Shown: positions 17,793 through 26,576 of the stretch, in pieces
How the letters are laid out: the number at the start of each line of letters is the position of its first letter
How positions within the stretch are numbered: the first letter of the stretch is position 1
Assembly: GCF_003429085.1 (NCBI RefSeq)
Contig: NZ_QVTC01000047.1
Coordinates: 1 to 46,991, forward strand
DNA from: Bacillus sp. V59.32b
GTDB lineage: Bacteria; Bacillota; Bacilli; Bacillales; DSM-1321
DNA length: 46,991 nucleotides
Direction: 5' to 3'
Position numbers and translations under genes: made by a program
The notes under the pieces: model-generated
Told to the model about the DNA's origin: nothing
The model's input: the letters and a program-made list of their open reading frames with translations, nothing else
Database searches by the model: none

Positions 17793-18131
17793 TTGGCGAT
17801 GAACGAATCAGCAGTAAAAAAGATGCAAAAAAATTCATCTATTGATTACACGAAAGTTGTCCATTCATCATCCTTCAAAGAGCTTATGCATAAGAAAAAG
17901 AAATTCATTATTCCTATGTCCATCTTTTTCATGGTATTTTATTTTGCTCTCCCCATCTTGACCGCTTACTCAACGGTTCTTAATCAACCGGCATTTGCAT
18001 CGATCAGCTGGGCCTGGGTTTTTGCATTTGCCCAATTTATCATGACCGTTACTCTATGTATGATTTATACTCGAAAAGCTAGGGAATTTGATGAAATTGT
18101 TGAAAAAGTAAGCAAAGAAACCAGACGTTAA
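17793..18131 (+). CDS. DUF485 family membrane protein
   Basis: A 112-residue small membrane protein with two hydrophobic helices (IIPMSIFFMVFYFALPILTAY and AFAQFIMTVTLCMIYT), the DUF485 layout found next to acetate-type sodium symporters (YjcH in E. coli, YwcB in B. subtilis). It probably assists or modulates the transporter encoded 14 bases downstream. The TTG at 17793 is eight bases from AGGGGGAA; an ATG two codons later is the alternative start. Confidence 0.88.
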   Translation: MAMNESAVKKMQKNSSIDYTKVVHSSSFKELMHKKKKFIIPMSIFFMVFYFALPILTAYSTVLNQPAFASISWAWVFAFAQFIMTVTLCMIYTRKAREFDEIVEKVSKETRR

Positions 18132-18145
18132 GGGGGAAAATCCAG

Positions 18146-19690
18146 ATGAATATGTTAGCTTTTGCTTTATTTATCGCAATTGTAGCGATAACACTGATCA
18201 TTACTTATGTGGCTTCAAAACGGACAAAAACCACGAGTGATTTTTATACGGCGGATGGAAGCCTGACTGGTTGGCAAAATGGACTTGCCATCGCGGGGGA
18301 TTATATGTCAGCAGCCTCGTTTTTAGGGATCGCCGGAATGGTAGCGCTTTCAGGATTCGACGGTTTTTTCTACAGCATCGGGTTTTTGGTTGCGTATCTT
18401 GTCGTTTTATTTATCGTAGCAGAGCCCTTAAGAAACTTAGGGAAATATACACTGGCTGATATGATTGCGGCACGTTTTGACGAGAAAAAAGTCCGAGGGG
18501 TCGCAGCCTTAAATACAATTACGATTTCAACTTTTTATATGATTGCCCAATTAGTTGGTGCAGGTGCACTCATTAAATTATTATTAGGTATTGATTATGT
18601 ATATTCCGTTTTAATCGTCGGAGTTCTGATGACTTTATATGTAGTATTTGGTGGCATGATGGCTACAAGCTGGGTCCAGATTGTCAAAGCCATACTGCTT
18701 ATGGGCGGAACATTTGTGATATCAATCATGGTGTTCGCTAAATTTGATTTCAGCGTCATCTCAATGTTTGATGCAATGAAAACAGCCACACCTTTAGGAG
18801 AAGATTTCCTGAATCCTGGCAATAAATTCAAGAATCCAATTGATACCATATCGCTCAACCTGGCACTTGTCTTAGGAACAGCGGGCCTTCCGCATATCCT
18901 CATTCGTTTCTTTACAGTTAAGGACGCAATCACGGCTCGCAAGTCGGTTGTCTATGCAACTTGGATTCTCGCTGTTTTCTATGTCATGACAATCTTCCTG
19001 GGATTCGGGGCAGCCGCTTTTGTAGGGTATGACAAAATTGTAGAAGCAAACGCTGCCGGCAATATGGCCGCACCATTGCTCGCTCAGGCACTCGGCGGTG
19101 ACTTCCTGTTTGCCTTCGTCTCTGCAGTCGCTTTTGCTACGATACTTGCGGTTGTTGCAGGTCTCGTGCTTTCTGCGGCCTCAGCCTTTGCACATGATTT
19201 TTACAGCCATATTTTACGCCGTGGACAGGCCACTGAAAAAGAACAGATGGTCGCAGCTCGTTGGGCTTCCATTGGCGTTGCGGTAATCTCGATTATCCTT
19301 GCCTTATTCGCCCAAACGATGAACGTTGCATTCCTTGTAGCACTTGCCTTTGCAGTAGCTGCCAGTGCCAACCTGCCGATTATCATGCTGACAATTTTCT
19401 GGAAGCGATTTAATACGACAGGTGCAGTATCAGGCATGCTCGTAGGTTTGTTCAGTGCTCTATTCCTTGTAGCCATTAGCCCGAACGTTTGGGCGCCGGA
19501 AAAAGGCGTAGCCATTTTAGTAGGAGATCCGCTCATCTCGCTTACAAACCCTGGAATCATCTCGATTCCGCTTGGATTCCTGGCTGCAATTGTTGGAACG
19601 TTGGTTTCCAGTAAAAAAGCAGACACGAAGAAATTTGATGAAATTCTAGTAAAAGCCAATACAGGTATTAAAGAACCAGTAAGCGAATAA
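18146..19690 (+). CDS. Sodium:solute symporter, acetate permease (ActP/YwcA) type
   Basis: A 514-residue member of the solute:sodium symporter family with about 13 membrane segments. Blocks include SDFYTADGSLTGWQNGLAIAGDYMSAASFLG at the N-terminus, the family region GTAGLPHILIRFFTVKDA, and LSAASAFAHDFYSHI in the second half. Pairing with a DUF485 protein points to an acetate or short-chain carboxylate uptake system. The ATG at 18146 follows AAGGGGGAAA. Ends in a long terminator. Confidence 0.9.
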   Translation: MNMLAFALFIAIVAITLIITYVASKRTKTTSDFYTADGSLTGWQNGLAIAGDYMSAASFLGIAGMVALSGFDGFFYSIGFLVAYLVVLFIVAEPLRNLGKYTLADMIAARFDEKKVRGVAALNTITISTFYMIAQLVGAGALIKLLLGIDYVYSVLIVGVLMTLYVVFGGMMATSWVQIVKAILLMGGTFVISIMVFAKFDFSVISMFDAMKTATPLGEDFLNPGNKFKNPIDTISLNLALVLGTAGLPHILIRFFTVKDAITARKSVVYATWILAVFYVMTIFLGFGAAAFVGYDKIVEANAAGNMAAPLLAQALGGDFLFAFVSAVAFATILAVVAGLVLSAASAFAHDFYSHILRRGQATEKEQMVAARWASIGVAVISIILALFAQTMNVAFLVALAFAVAASANLPIIMLTIFWKRFNTTGAVSGMLVGLFSALFLVAISPNVWAPEKGVAILVGDPLISLTNPGIISIPLGFLAAIVGTLVSSKKADTKKFDEILVKANTGIKEPVSE

Positions 19691-19700
19691 AATAATTAAA

Positions 19701-19739
19701 CCTGATGGCAGCAAGATACCTTGCTGCCATCAGGTTTTT
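19701..19739 (+). terminator. Terminator of the symporter operon
   Basis: Perfect 14-bp stem CCTGATGGCAGCAA (19701-19714) with TTGCTGCCATCAGG (19721-19734), then TTTTT. It separates the convergent ABC-2 type permease gene. Confidence 0.93.
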
Positions 19740-19740
19740 C

Positions 19741-21387
19741 TTATAAATCTATCTTATTTTTAGTAGGAAAAGACCATTTCCAAGCTATTAGATTGATAAT
19801 AAATAAAAGAATTAAATAGATATAAACTCCATACTCGAATAGATAAGCCGCACTAAAGTGCAGCGCAGCTAACAATAAGAGGAAAGTCAGCAATAGAAAC
19901 GTTTTGATGCCCTCATTTTGCTGAATGGCCTCAAACGCTTCGGAGAAAGGCATGTCTGAAGACAATGATTTAAAACAAAGCACTACAAACAGTAAAAAGC
20001 CGAGAAACATAACAGTTAAATCAGGAAGAATTCTGAATCCAAATAAGGAAATGAACAACATTCCTACAAACAAGAAAAGCGGAAAGAGATATCGGGCAAT
20101 ACCAGCCTTTAACACTCCTTTATAAATAGACCCTTCAGCTCTTATGGGAATCATTTTATAAATCCAAGCAGCCTTAAAATTTTTCGAGTAATTTAACATC
20201 ATGACCAAGGTCGGAATAACCATTCCGGAAAAATACATATTATAATACATCCTGCTATTTTTAATCTCATCCAAACTGCTACCATCCAACGCATTAAAGA
20301 TTAAAAAGAATGGGAGAATCAACGAAATGCCCAAACCAGGATATAGCTTCAATTTGAAATCGCGCTCATTTGCCATCATATCAGCAGCAAATCGAAAAAA
20401 TATCTGTTCCTCCCGACTTTTACACAATACTTTTGCCGACCAAGTCGTAAATCGTTTCTTCTTTTTCCTGCTGCCGCTCACACTCGTCAGACGCTGCAGG
20501 CTCCGTTCATATAAAGGAATTAGTTTAATATACAAGAAAATTGAAATAAGCGGGACAATAACCGCGAATACTGAGAAAAGCGTGTAATACCCATTGGTTA
20601 CTCCTTTCAATATCCATTCAAAAGGAGCTCCATACCAGATTGGTATGATAAAATAATGCCACCATTCTGGTTCCAAAACGGCGCTTGCATCCATAAAATC
20701 AAAAACTCTGATCAAAAGTTGATATCCTAATGTCATGGCAACCGTTAATCCAATTTGAAAATAATTAATAATATCTTTTAATCTTTCCCCATCAAAAAAT
20801 CTCAATATCACTAAATATAATAAAGCAGTTAACACAACGACAAAAACATCGATCAAAATAATTTCCGCTAAAAATAAGATGAAAAATCCAATTCCATGAC
20901 GGATTAACGAAACTGCAAGTGCAGGTCCTGTGATGGCCATTGTTAGATAAAACATGTAGATAAAGATATGTAGAAATTTGGCCATACCCATTGTCCGTCT
21001 ATCAACCGGCTTCGAATAGATAATCGTTTTATCCCGTGTATCCAATAAAACAGAAGAAAAATCAGAAACTAACGAAGTCAAAATCATAAAGATTAGAACG
21101 CCAAAAAAGAGACTCATTTGTAGCATATAATTGTTCCCCTTAGCAACAACTACTGCCATAAACCCACCTAATATCACGTAAATCCACAAAGATTTAATAA
21201 ACTGGTTTTCATTCTCGCTCTTTTTATTTTTCTGATTGCCGGAACCCGCCAGGATAGTTGGAACTTTTCTGCTGTCCATAACCAATTTGACTTGCAGGAT
21301 GCTCCTCATCTTTTCGTAATCGACTCCAAGCTTTTCGAATAAACCCTTGCATCTATCAAGAAACTTCAATACTCTAAAGTTTTTCAT
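19741..21387 (-). CDS. ABC-2 type transporter permease, large
   Basis: A hydrophobic protein of 548 residues from the preferred start, with roughly 12 membrane segments and a charged cytoplasmic N-terminus (MKNFRVLKFLDRCKGLFEKLG). It forms the membrane part of an exporter with the ATPase whose gene ends four bases before. The frame is open to 21417, but ATG at 21387 sits right behind GAGGGATGAGGG. Conserved parts are a DTRDKTIIYSKPVDRRTMG block, also seen in other Bacillus ABC exporters, and several large loops. Substrate unknown; peptide or antimicrobial export and membrane stress roles are known for related pairs. Confidence 0.75.
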   Translation of the reverse strand: MKNFRVLKFLDRCKGLFEKLGVDYEKMRSILQVKLVMDSRKVPTILAGSGNQKNKKSENENQFIKSLWIYVILGGFMAVVVAKGNNYMLQMSLFFGVLIFMILTSLVSDFSSVLLDTRDKTIIYSKPVDRRTMGMAKFLHIFIYMFYLTMAITGPALAVSLIRHGIGFFILFLAEIILIDVFVVVLTALLYLVILRFFDGERLKDIINYFQIGLTVAMTLGYQLLIRVFDFMDASAVLEPEWWHYFIIPIWYGAPFEWILKGVTNGYYTLFSVFAVIVPLISIFLYIKLIPLYERSLQRLTSVSGSRKKKKRFTTWSAKVLCKSREEQIFFRFAADMMANERDFKLKLYPGLGISLILPFFLIFNALDGSSLDEIKNSRMYYNMYFSGMVIPTLVMMLNYSKNFKAAWIYKMIPIRAEGSIYKGVLKAGIARYLFPLFLFVGMLFISLFGFRILPDLTVMFLGFLLFVVLCFKSLSSDMPFSEAFEAIQQNEGIKTFLLLTFLLLLAALHFSAAYLFEYGVYIYLILLFIINLIAWKWSFPTKNKIDL

Positions 21388-21391
21388 GCCC

Positions 21392-22198
21392 TCATCCCTC
21401 TTGTACAATAGATACAAATTCTCTTGCTACGTCCCGATGATCTGTAAATCCTGTAAGCTGATTAAAGATCTCCTCCAAGGAGCCTTCCTTGCTTCTTTCT
21501 TTAAGTTCAGCAAAACTGCCATCCGCGACAATCTGGCCACTCTTTAATAAAATAATCCGACTCGAAATCTTCTCTACCACTTCCATAATGTGAGAAGAAT
21601 AAAAAATTGTTTTCCCCTGCGCAGAAAGCTGAGCTAGAATCTCCTTTACTACAATTACACTATTAGCGTCCAAACCGCTTAGAGGTTCATCCAAAAATAA
21701 TATATCCGGGTCATGAAGCAAGCTGGCAATAATCATCACCTTTTGTTTCATTCCTTTTGAATAAGAGGAAATCCTTGCATCGTATACCTCTTCGATTTGA
21801 AAAACAGCCATCATTTTTTCTGCTTTCATTTCAACCATATCGCGGTTTAAGCCATAAAGTTCACCGATAAAGGATAAATACTCTCTTGCGGTCAGATTTT
21901 CATATAGTTCCGCAATCTCTGGTACGTACCCGATTTTTCTCTTATACTCTAAGTTTCTATCGGCTATATCTTTTCCCGCTATTTCGACGGTTCCACTGTA
22001 TTCCTCTAGCAATCCAAGCATTACTTTTACAGTTGTGCTTTTCCCTGCACCATTGGGACCGATATAACCAATAATTTCTCCTTTATGTACGTCTAGGTTT
22101 ATACCTTTAAGCACGATATTCGCACCATAATTTACCGATAACTCCCTAATTTTTATAATCGGATTTTCACTGATATTCACCTTTTCACCGTCTTTCAA
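21392..22198 (-). CDS. ABC transporter ATP-binding protein (exporter type)
   Basis: A 268-residue ATPase, the partner of the downstream permease. Walker A GYIGPNGAGKSTT, Q-loop region IGYVPEIAELYENLT, signature YSKGMKQKV, Walker B DILFLDEPLSGLDANS, and H-loop YSSHIMEVVE are all present, typical of ABC-2 exporters. The longest frame starts with TTG at 22198, one base from the repeat element; GTG at 22180 is an alternative. No clear ribosome binding site precedes 22198, so the repeat may have replaced the original upstream region. Confidence 0.88.
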   Translation of the reverse strand: MKDGEKVNISENPIIKIRELSVNYGANIVLKGINLDVHKGEIIGYIGPNGAGKSTTVKVMLGLLEEYSGTVEIAGKDIADRNLEYKRKIGYVPEIAELYENLTAREYLSFIGELYGLNRDMVEMKAEKMMAVFQIEEVYDARISSYSKGMKQKVMIIASLLHDPDILFLDEPLSGLDANSVIVVKEILAQLSAQGKTIFYSSHIMEVVEKISSRIILLKSGQIVADGSFAELKERSKEGSLEEIFNQLTGFTDHRDVAREFVSIVQEG

Positions 22199-22558
22199 TT
22201 TATTGGTTCTTCACAAAAAGAAGTGGTTTAAGCTTTTGATTATCCGTTGATTTCCGCTCCAGGCCCTCGCTTTCCGCGGGCAGTCCGGGAGCCTCCGCGG
22301 CAAAGGGCACGCCTCCGGGACTTACACAGGATGTGTTGGCGTCGACGTAAGACATAAGGACGTGGCAGATCTTAGTCGACGTTCCGTTAACTGGCCTGCT
22401 TTTCCCGCAGGACGCTGAATCATCATCCATGAATAGGCACCGCACGAGAAAATGCGTATGCATTTTAAGAGGAGTCTCGTATATCCTCGCCAATCAACTT
22501 TGTTGCAAAATTAACTGAGATAATACGTTAATCATTATTAAACCACCAGTTATGGTGA
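22199..22558 (+). repeat. Dispersed repeat element, copy 2
   Basis: The part 22408-22558 matches 1-151 (146 of 151 identical). The element extends left through a GC-rich block with CGCTTTCCGCGGG and GGCAAAGGGCACGCC, and contains an imperfect inverted repeat CGTCGACGTAAG / CTTAGTCGACG at about 22339-22382. The block reading GATTTCCGCTCC...CTCGCTTTCCGCGGG is common in Bacillaceae genomes as a dispersed element (from memory, not searched). A 97-codon open frame on the minus strand here is compositionally odd and is not called. The exact left limit is not known because copy 1 is cut. Confidence 0.7.
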
Positions 22559-22743
22559 AGAGCCATTTTATTTAAACATTAACATCATTTGGAAATTTTT
22601 AAAAGACCAATTGGCAGACTTTAATACTGAGATTGTGTGTAGTGGCATCCCAAGATCAAGCAGTTTTTATTTCTATTTGTCACACGAAAAAAGCCAAAAG
22701 GAAAACATCTGTTTTGATGTCTCTCCATTTGACTTAATTCGAA
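22559..22743. other. Non-coding gap after the repeat
   Basis: AT-rich sequence without gene signals except the terminator of the methyltransferase gene at its right end. Confidence 0.4.
22690..22735 (-). terminator. Terminator of the methyltransferase gene at 22744
   Basis: Minus strand imperfect stem: GTCAAATGGAGAGACATC pairs with GATGTTTTCCTTTTGGC over several mismatches, followed by TTTTTT. It lies a few bases past the gene's stop. Confidence 0.6.
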
Positions 22744-23790
22744 TTATCTAGGTTGTGCCACGATCCCATTATGAACCTTAATATATCCATGGCGGAGGAT
22801 GTTAAAGCCGCCTTCATACACATACAATCCCATCTGACGGACATCCATTAACTCCCTGTACGTATGATTCATCACATCGGCCATGATCGTGTAAAACAAG
22901 CGTGATTTCAGCTGCAATCGGGGCGTAGTCATGATCGCGTAACCGCCCGGCTTCAAGAATTTGCGGTGCCAATCCATCGCTTCTTGTTTAAAGTCATCTG
23001 GAAAATGCTCTAAAAGCCCGACGCTCAGGACGATATCGAATTCTTTGCCGAATGGCAGGTTCCGGATATCATCCACTACGTAATCAATATTCATTTGGTC
23101 TTTATGCCAGACCCGTGGATTGCCGCTAACCGGATTAATTCCAAGGAAGGGGTAACGATCAGGAAAGTGCCCGAAACGGTCTGTGCGGCAAAAGTCATCA
23201 TAATCGACCATTACGATTTCGCCCTCAGGGTACATCGCATATAACTGCATCGCTTCATAGCCTTCGGCAGCACCCAAAAATAGAATACGCGGTTTCCTTA
23301 TATCAAGTCCTTCAAAAAGGGCCCTCTTTCCACGCGGATCCCAAATGCCATCCTCCACCCGATGGGCATAATTCCATAACGATAACCGGATCGTTTCACC
23401 GAGTGCCTTTTTCACGTCACTTAACTGAAAACGAGACAAATATCCCTTCAATTCTTTCTTTGACCTGGAAATCTCTTCAGGTACATCTTTTACAAACCAT
23501 TCATGAAATGATTTATTGAAAAACTCCCAAGACTCCTGTACAGACATTTCACCGTTCTCTTGCTCCCAGTCGCGTTTCGACTTGGCCACTGTTTTCACTT
23601 CATATGGCTTTCCGACATCCTTCCAGGTCAGCTCAGACCAGTCAGAAACAAGATTGGCATTGAAAAACTTATCAAGATGCTCATTTGTCGGATTTCTCAA
23701 ATCGATTCGGTAGCTCGGCGTCAACTGCGTCGATTCAAAATCGGCTTCGGTATAAACCGGTTCGTTCAGCTTTGTTTCAAGCAAGCTCAT
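22744..23790 (-). CDS. Class I SAM-dependent methyltransferase, unknown substrate
   Basis: A 348-residue protein. The C-terminal half is a Rossmann methyltransferase: motif I RILFLGAAEGYEAMQLYA, acidic strand IVMVDYDDF, motif IV FDIVLSVGLLEHFPDDF and the following KPGGYAIMTTPRL. The N-terminal ~165 residues form a separate, charged domain (DWSELTWKDVGKPYEVKT and a WDPRGKRALFEGL linker) that I do not recognise. ATG at 23790 follows GGAGGGGTGG. It stands alone, downstream of a 16-bp palindrome that may control it. Confidence 0.8.
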   Translation of the reverse strand: MSLLETKLNEPVYTEADFESTQLTPSYRIDLRNPTNEHLDKFFNANLVSDWSELTWKDVGKPYEVKTVAKSKRDWEQENGEMSVQESWEFFNKSFHEWFVKDVPEEISRSKKELKGYLSRFQLSDVKKALGETIRLSLWNYAHRVEDGIWDPRGKRALFEGLDIRKPRILFLGAAEGYEAMQLYAMYPEGEIVMVDYDDFCRTDRFGHFPDRYPFLGINPVSGNPRVWHKDQMNIDYVVDDIRNLPFGKEFDIVLSVGLLEHFPDDFKQEAMDWHRKFLKPGGYAIMTTPRLQLKSRLFYTIMADVMNHTYRELMDVRQMGLYVYEGGFNILRHGYIKVHNGIVAQPR

Positions 23791-23805
23791 TCATCCACCC
23801 CTCCA

Positions 23806-23821
23806 AAGAAAGCGCTTTCTT
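23806..23821. promoter_or_regulatory. 16-bp palindrome, cre-like, upstream of the methyltransferase gene
   Basis: Perfect palindrome AAGAAAGCGCTTTCTT. It fits the cre consensus with one mismatch and lies 16 bases before the methyltransferase start, where a bound repressor would block transcription. CcpA or another dimeric regulator is possible. Confidence 0.45.
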
Positions 23822-23862
23822 ATAAATTCAACAACCGTTAGCCAATCCCTTTTTTCGTCTAT

Positions 23863-23894
23863 CAAAAAAAAGGACAGGAATGATATTATTCCTG
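23863..23894 (-). terminator. Terminator of the ThrE-like operon
   Basis: Minus strand stem CAGGAAT (23894-23888) with ATTCCTG (23881-23875), then TCC and a run of eight Ts. It starts shortly after the stop of the gene at 23900. Confidence 0.85.
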
Positions 23895-23899
23895 CCGGC

Positions 23900-24331
23900 T
23901 CACTTGCTTTTATTATATTTCTTTACAACCTGGTTCATGACTTCGGAGAAAACAATCCCCATGGCAATAGCCCCTGAGAGCATTAAGACTTTTGCGGCAA
24001 GCTGGACAGCTGTACTATAATCGTTGCTGACAAAATGCCTCATTGCATCGTATGCCATTCCTCCCGGGACGAGGGGGATGATGCCCGACACATTAAAAAT
24101 GATAATCGGCGTTTTATATAATTTAGCGAATGTCTGGCTGATGAGTGCTACAAGAAAGGCAGCTGCCAGCGTGGCAAAAACACTGTCGAAGTCGGTTTCG
24201 ACAAGCGCATAATAGAGCATCCAGCCAACCATTCCGACGAATCCACACTGCATGATGGATTTCTTCGGAACATTAAAAATAATTCCGAAGGCGGCAGACG
24301 CAATAAAACTAGTAATAAGCTGTGCAATCAT
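23900..24331 (-). CDS. Threonine/serine exporter small subunit (ThrE C-terminal half, YjjB type)
   Basis: A 143-residue hydrophobic protein with about four membrane segments. Blocks GFVGMVGWMLYYAL and ISGIIPLVPGGMAYDAM-type sequence (here NVSGIIPLVPGGMAYDAMRHFV) are characteristic of the small domain of ThrE-type exporters. In many bacteria the exporter is split between this protein and a YjjP-like partner; the partner gene is immediately upstream with a 16-base gap. Start ATG at 24331 behind GATGAGGTAATT. Confidence 0.88.
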   Translation of the reverse strand: MIAQLITSFIASAAFGIIFNVPKKSIMQCGFVGMVGWMLYYALVETDFDSVFATLAAAFLVALISQTFAKLYKTPIIIFNVSGIIPLVPGGMAYDAMRHFVSNDYSTAVQLAAKVLMLSGAIAMGIVFSEVMNQVVKKYNKSK

Positions 24332-24347
24332 ATAATTACCTCATCGT

Positions 24348-25100
24348 TTAAAAGAATGAAAGTACAACGGCAATCCCTGACCCTATCGCAAAAGCGGTTA
24401 AAGATGCCTCAGCGCCCTTTGATATTCCCGAGACCAGATGCCCGGCCATTAAATCCCGGATTGCGTTTGTAATCAGCAGACCGGGCACAAGCGGCATAAC
24501 CGAACCGATTATTATTTTATCAATTTCGTCCCCTACTCCGGTATAAACAAACAGGGTTGCCACCAATCCAATAATTAAGGAAGAAAGAAACTCTGAAAAA
24601 AATTTTATCTCAAGCAATCGATTGAGATAAATCAGACAAGAAAAACCAATTCCTCCTGTCAAGCATGCCGGAATGAAATCATGCCATCCACCTTGAAACA
24701 TAATGAGAAAGCAGCCGCTCGAAAGAAATGCAGCAAAAACTTGCAGCCATAACGGATAAGCCAGCTTAGCTTTTTCCATCCGTTTCAATTGAACAAGGGC
24801 ATCCTTGGCGGATATCTCTCCGCTGCTGATTTTTCTGGAAATGCTGTTCACTTCAGTAACCTTCTTCAAATCTGTTGACCTATTTGAAATTCTATATAAT
24901 TTACTTGGATCATCTCCGTCAATCGAAAAGATAATGCCTGTCGGAGTCACAAAGCTATGTGAGTGATAGATCCCAAAGGAGGCTGCGATCCGGGACATCG
25001 TGTCTTCCACGCGATTTGTTTCCGCACCGCTTTCCAGCATGATTTTCCCCGCTAGCATACACACTTCGATAACTTCATACGTTTTTGGAAGATTCTCCAT
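24348..25100 (-). CDS. Threonine/serine exporter large subunit (YjjP type)
   Basis: A 250-residue protein of the ThrE N-terminal family. The cytoplasmic N-terminus carries LMLAGKIMLESGAETNRVEDTMSRIA-like sequence, the hallmark of this family, followed by SHSFVTPTGIIFSIDG and then about five membrane segments with SVMPLVPGLLITNAIRDLMAGH. It exports threonine or serine together with the small subunit. The frame is open to a TTG at 25124, but ATG at 25100 has GGAG eight bases before it and is preferred. Confidence 0.88.
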   Translation of the reverse strand: MENLPKTYEVIEVCMLAGKIMLESGAETNRVEDTMSRIAASFGIYHSHSFVTPTGIIFSIDGDDPSKLYRISNRSTDLKKVTEVNSISRKISSGEISAKDALVQLKRMEKAKLAYPLWLQVFAAFLSSGCFLIMFQGGWHDFIPACLTGGIGFSCLIYLNRLLEIKFFSEFLSSLIIGLVATLFVYTGVGDEIDKIIIGSVMPLVPGLLITNAIRDLMAGHLVSGISKGAEASLTAFAIGSGIAVVLSFF

Positions 25101-25209
25101 AACCCACACTCCATCGGTAGACAAGATTGTTCTTCACTTAGATTATTATTATTTCCTTTGTGTGTCAAAAGCCATTGTAAAACGAAACACATAATAGGAT
25201 AATGAAGCG

Positions 25210-26523
25210 ATGCTTTTATTTCTATTTTTCTATCACGAAAGGTTGTGTCACCATTTGAAAGGTTTATTAAAAAGCTACAAGGGGTCCCTTTTGCTGCTCA
25301 TTGCCATCATCATCGGCGGAGCTGCTGGGTTGATTTTCGGTACGGAAGCTTCCGTTGTTAAACCTTTGGGGGATTTGTTTTTAAACTTAATGTTCATGAT
25401 CATTATTCCGCTCGTGTTCTTCAGCATTGCTTCAGCGATTGCTAGCATGAATGAAATGAAGCGGCTCGGAAAAATCATGGGCAGCATCCTCTTGGTTTTC
25501 TTCATCACGGCCGCCATTTCAGCGATTATCGGCTTTGCCGGTACGATGATTGTCAACCCATTAGAAAATACGGATACTTCCGCAATTAAAGAGTTAATGA
25601 GCTCAGCTGATAGTATGGAAGAAGCACCGGAGGAAGTTAGCTTCCTGAGCCAGCTTGTTAATACCTTTACGGTTCCTGATTTTTCAGCTTTATTGTCAAA
25701 AAGCAATATGCTGCAGCTGATCGTCTTCTCGGTTTTATTCGGACTCGCCACAGCTATTGTTGGAGAAAAAGCAAAGCCGGTTTCTGCATTCTTATCTGCA
25801 GGCTCGGCCGTGATGATGCAAATGGTTAAATTTGTGATGTATTATGCCCCAATCGGGCTTGGCTGTTACTTTGCAGCCGTTATCGGAGAGCTTGGTCCGC
25901 AGATACTAGAAGGTTATTTGCGTGCATTCCTACTTTATCTTGGATTGGCACTCATCTACTATTTCGGATTCTTTACTCTATATGCCTTTATTGCAAGCGG
26001 AAAAGCCGGAGTGAAAGTTTTCTGGAAAAATGCGTTCACTCCCTCTATCACAGCCATCGCTACTTGTTCAAGTGCCGCGAGCATCCCAGTTAATCTTGAA
26101 TATGTTCGAAAAATGGGAGTGCCTAAAGACATCGCGGAAACGGTTATTCCGCTTGGAGCCAATACCCATAAGGACGGATCTGTTTTTGGAGGAGTACTTA
26201 AAATCGTTTTCCTATTCGCCCTTTTCGGCAAGGACATGACTAGTATCTCAAACATTTTAAGCATTCTTGCTGTCTCCTTTCTTGTAGGAGCTGTAATGGG
26301 AGCGATTCCTGGCGGAGGAATGATTGGTGAAATGTTAATTCTTAGTATTTTCGGCTTCCCTGCAGAAGTGCTTCCTATCATTGCTGTTATCAGCACGATT
26401 ATAGATGCACCAGCAACTTTGCTCAACTCTACAGGAAATACCGTAAGTGCAATGATGGTTACCCGTCTGGTTGAAGGTAAAAATTGGTTGAGAAATAACT
26501 TAACCAGAGAAAACATAGCTTAA
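25210..26523 (+). CDS. Dicarboxylate/amino acid:cation symporter (DAACS family)
   Basis: A glutamate/aspartate/C4-dicarboxylate type symporter of 437 residues from the ATG at 25210, or 422 from a TTG at 25255; the first ~15 codons are not typical for the family, so the later start is quite possible. Family blocks: LFLNLMFMIIIPLVFFSIASAIASM, the serine-rich motif ATCSSAASIPVN, the transport motif PLGANTHKDGSVFG and the C-terminal STIIDAPATLLNSTGNTVSA. It uses a Na+ or H+ gradient. The substrate cannot be told from sequence. Confidence 0.9.
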   Translation: MLLFLFFYHERLCHHLKGLLKSYKGSLLLLIAIIIGGAAGLIFGTEASVVKPLGDLFLNLMFMIIIPLVFFSIASAIASMNEMKRLGKIMGSILLVFFITAAISAIIGFAGTMIVNPLENTDTSAIKELMSSADSMEEAPEEVSFLSQLVNTFTVPDFSALLSKSNMLQLIVFSVLFGLATAIVGEKAKPVSAFLSAGSAVMMQMVKFVMYYAPIGLGCYFAAVIGELGPQILEGYLRAFLLYLGLALIYYFGFFTLYAFIASGKAGVKVFWKNAFTPSITAIATCSSAASIPVNLEYVRKMGVPKDIAETVIPLGANTHKDGSVFGGVLKIVFLFALFGKDMTSISNILSILAVSFLVGAVMGAIPGGGMIGEMLILSIFGFPAEVLPIIAVISTIIDAPATLLNSTGNTVSAMMVTRLVEGKNWLRNNLTRENIA

Positions 26524-26530
26524 TCTTATT

Positions 26531-26576
26531 AAAAGCCGGAGTTGTTTCACGTGAAACGACTCCGTCTTTTTTGTTA
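26531..26576 (+). terminator. Terminator with an embedded parS-like palindrome
   Basis: Stem GGAGTTGTTTCAC (26538-26550) with GTGAAACGACTCC (26551-26563), one G-T pair, followed by a T-run. Positions 26543-26558 read TGTTTCACGTGAAACG, which matches the ParB/Spo0J site parS (TGTTNCACGTGAAACA) at 15 of 16 positions. It lies between convergent genes. Confidence 0.85.

Noticed and set aside
22200-22493. A 97-codon open frame on the minus strand next to the ABC ATPase gene
   Set aside because: It lies wholly inside the dispersed repeat, its composition is not protein-like and it has no ribosome binding site.
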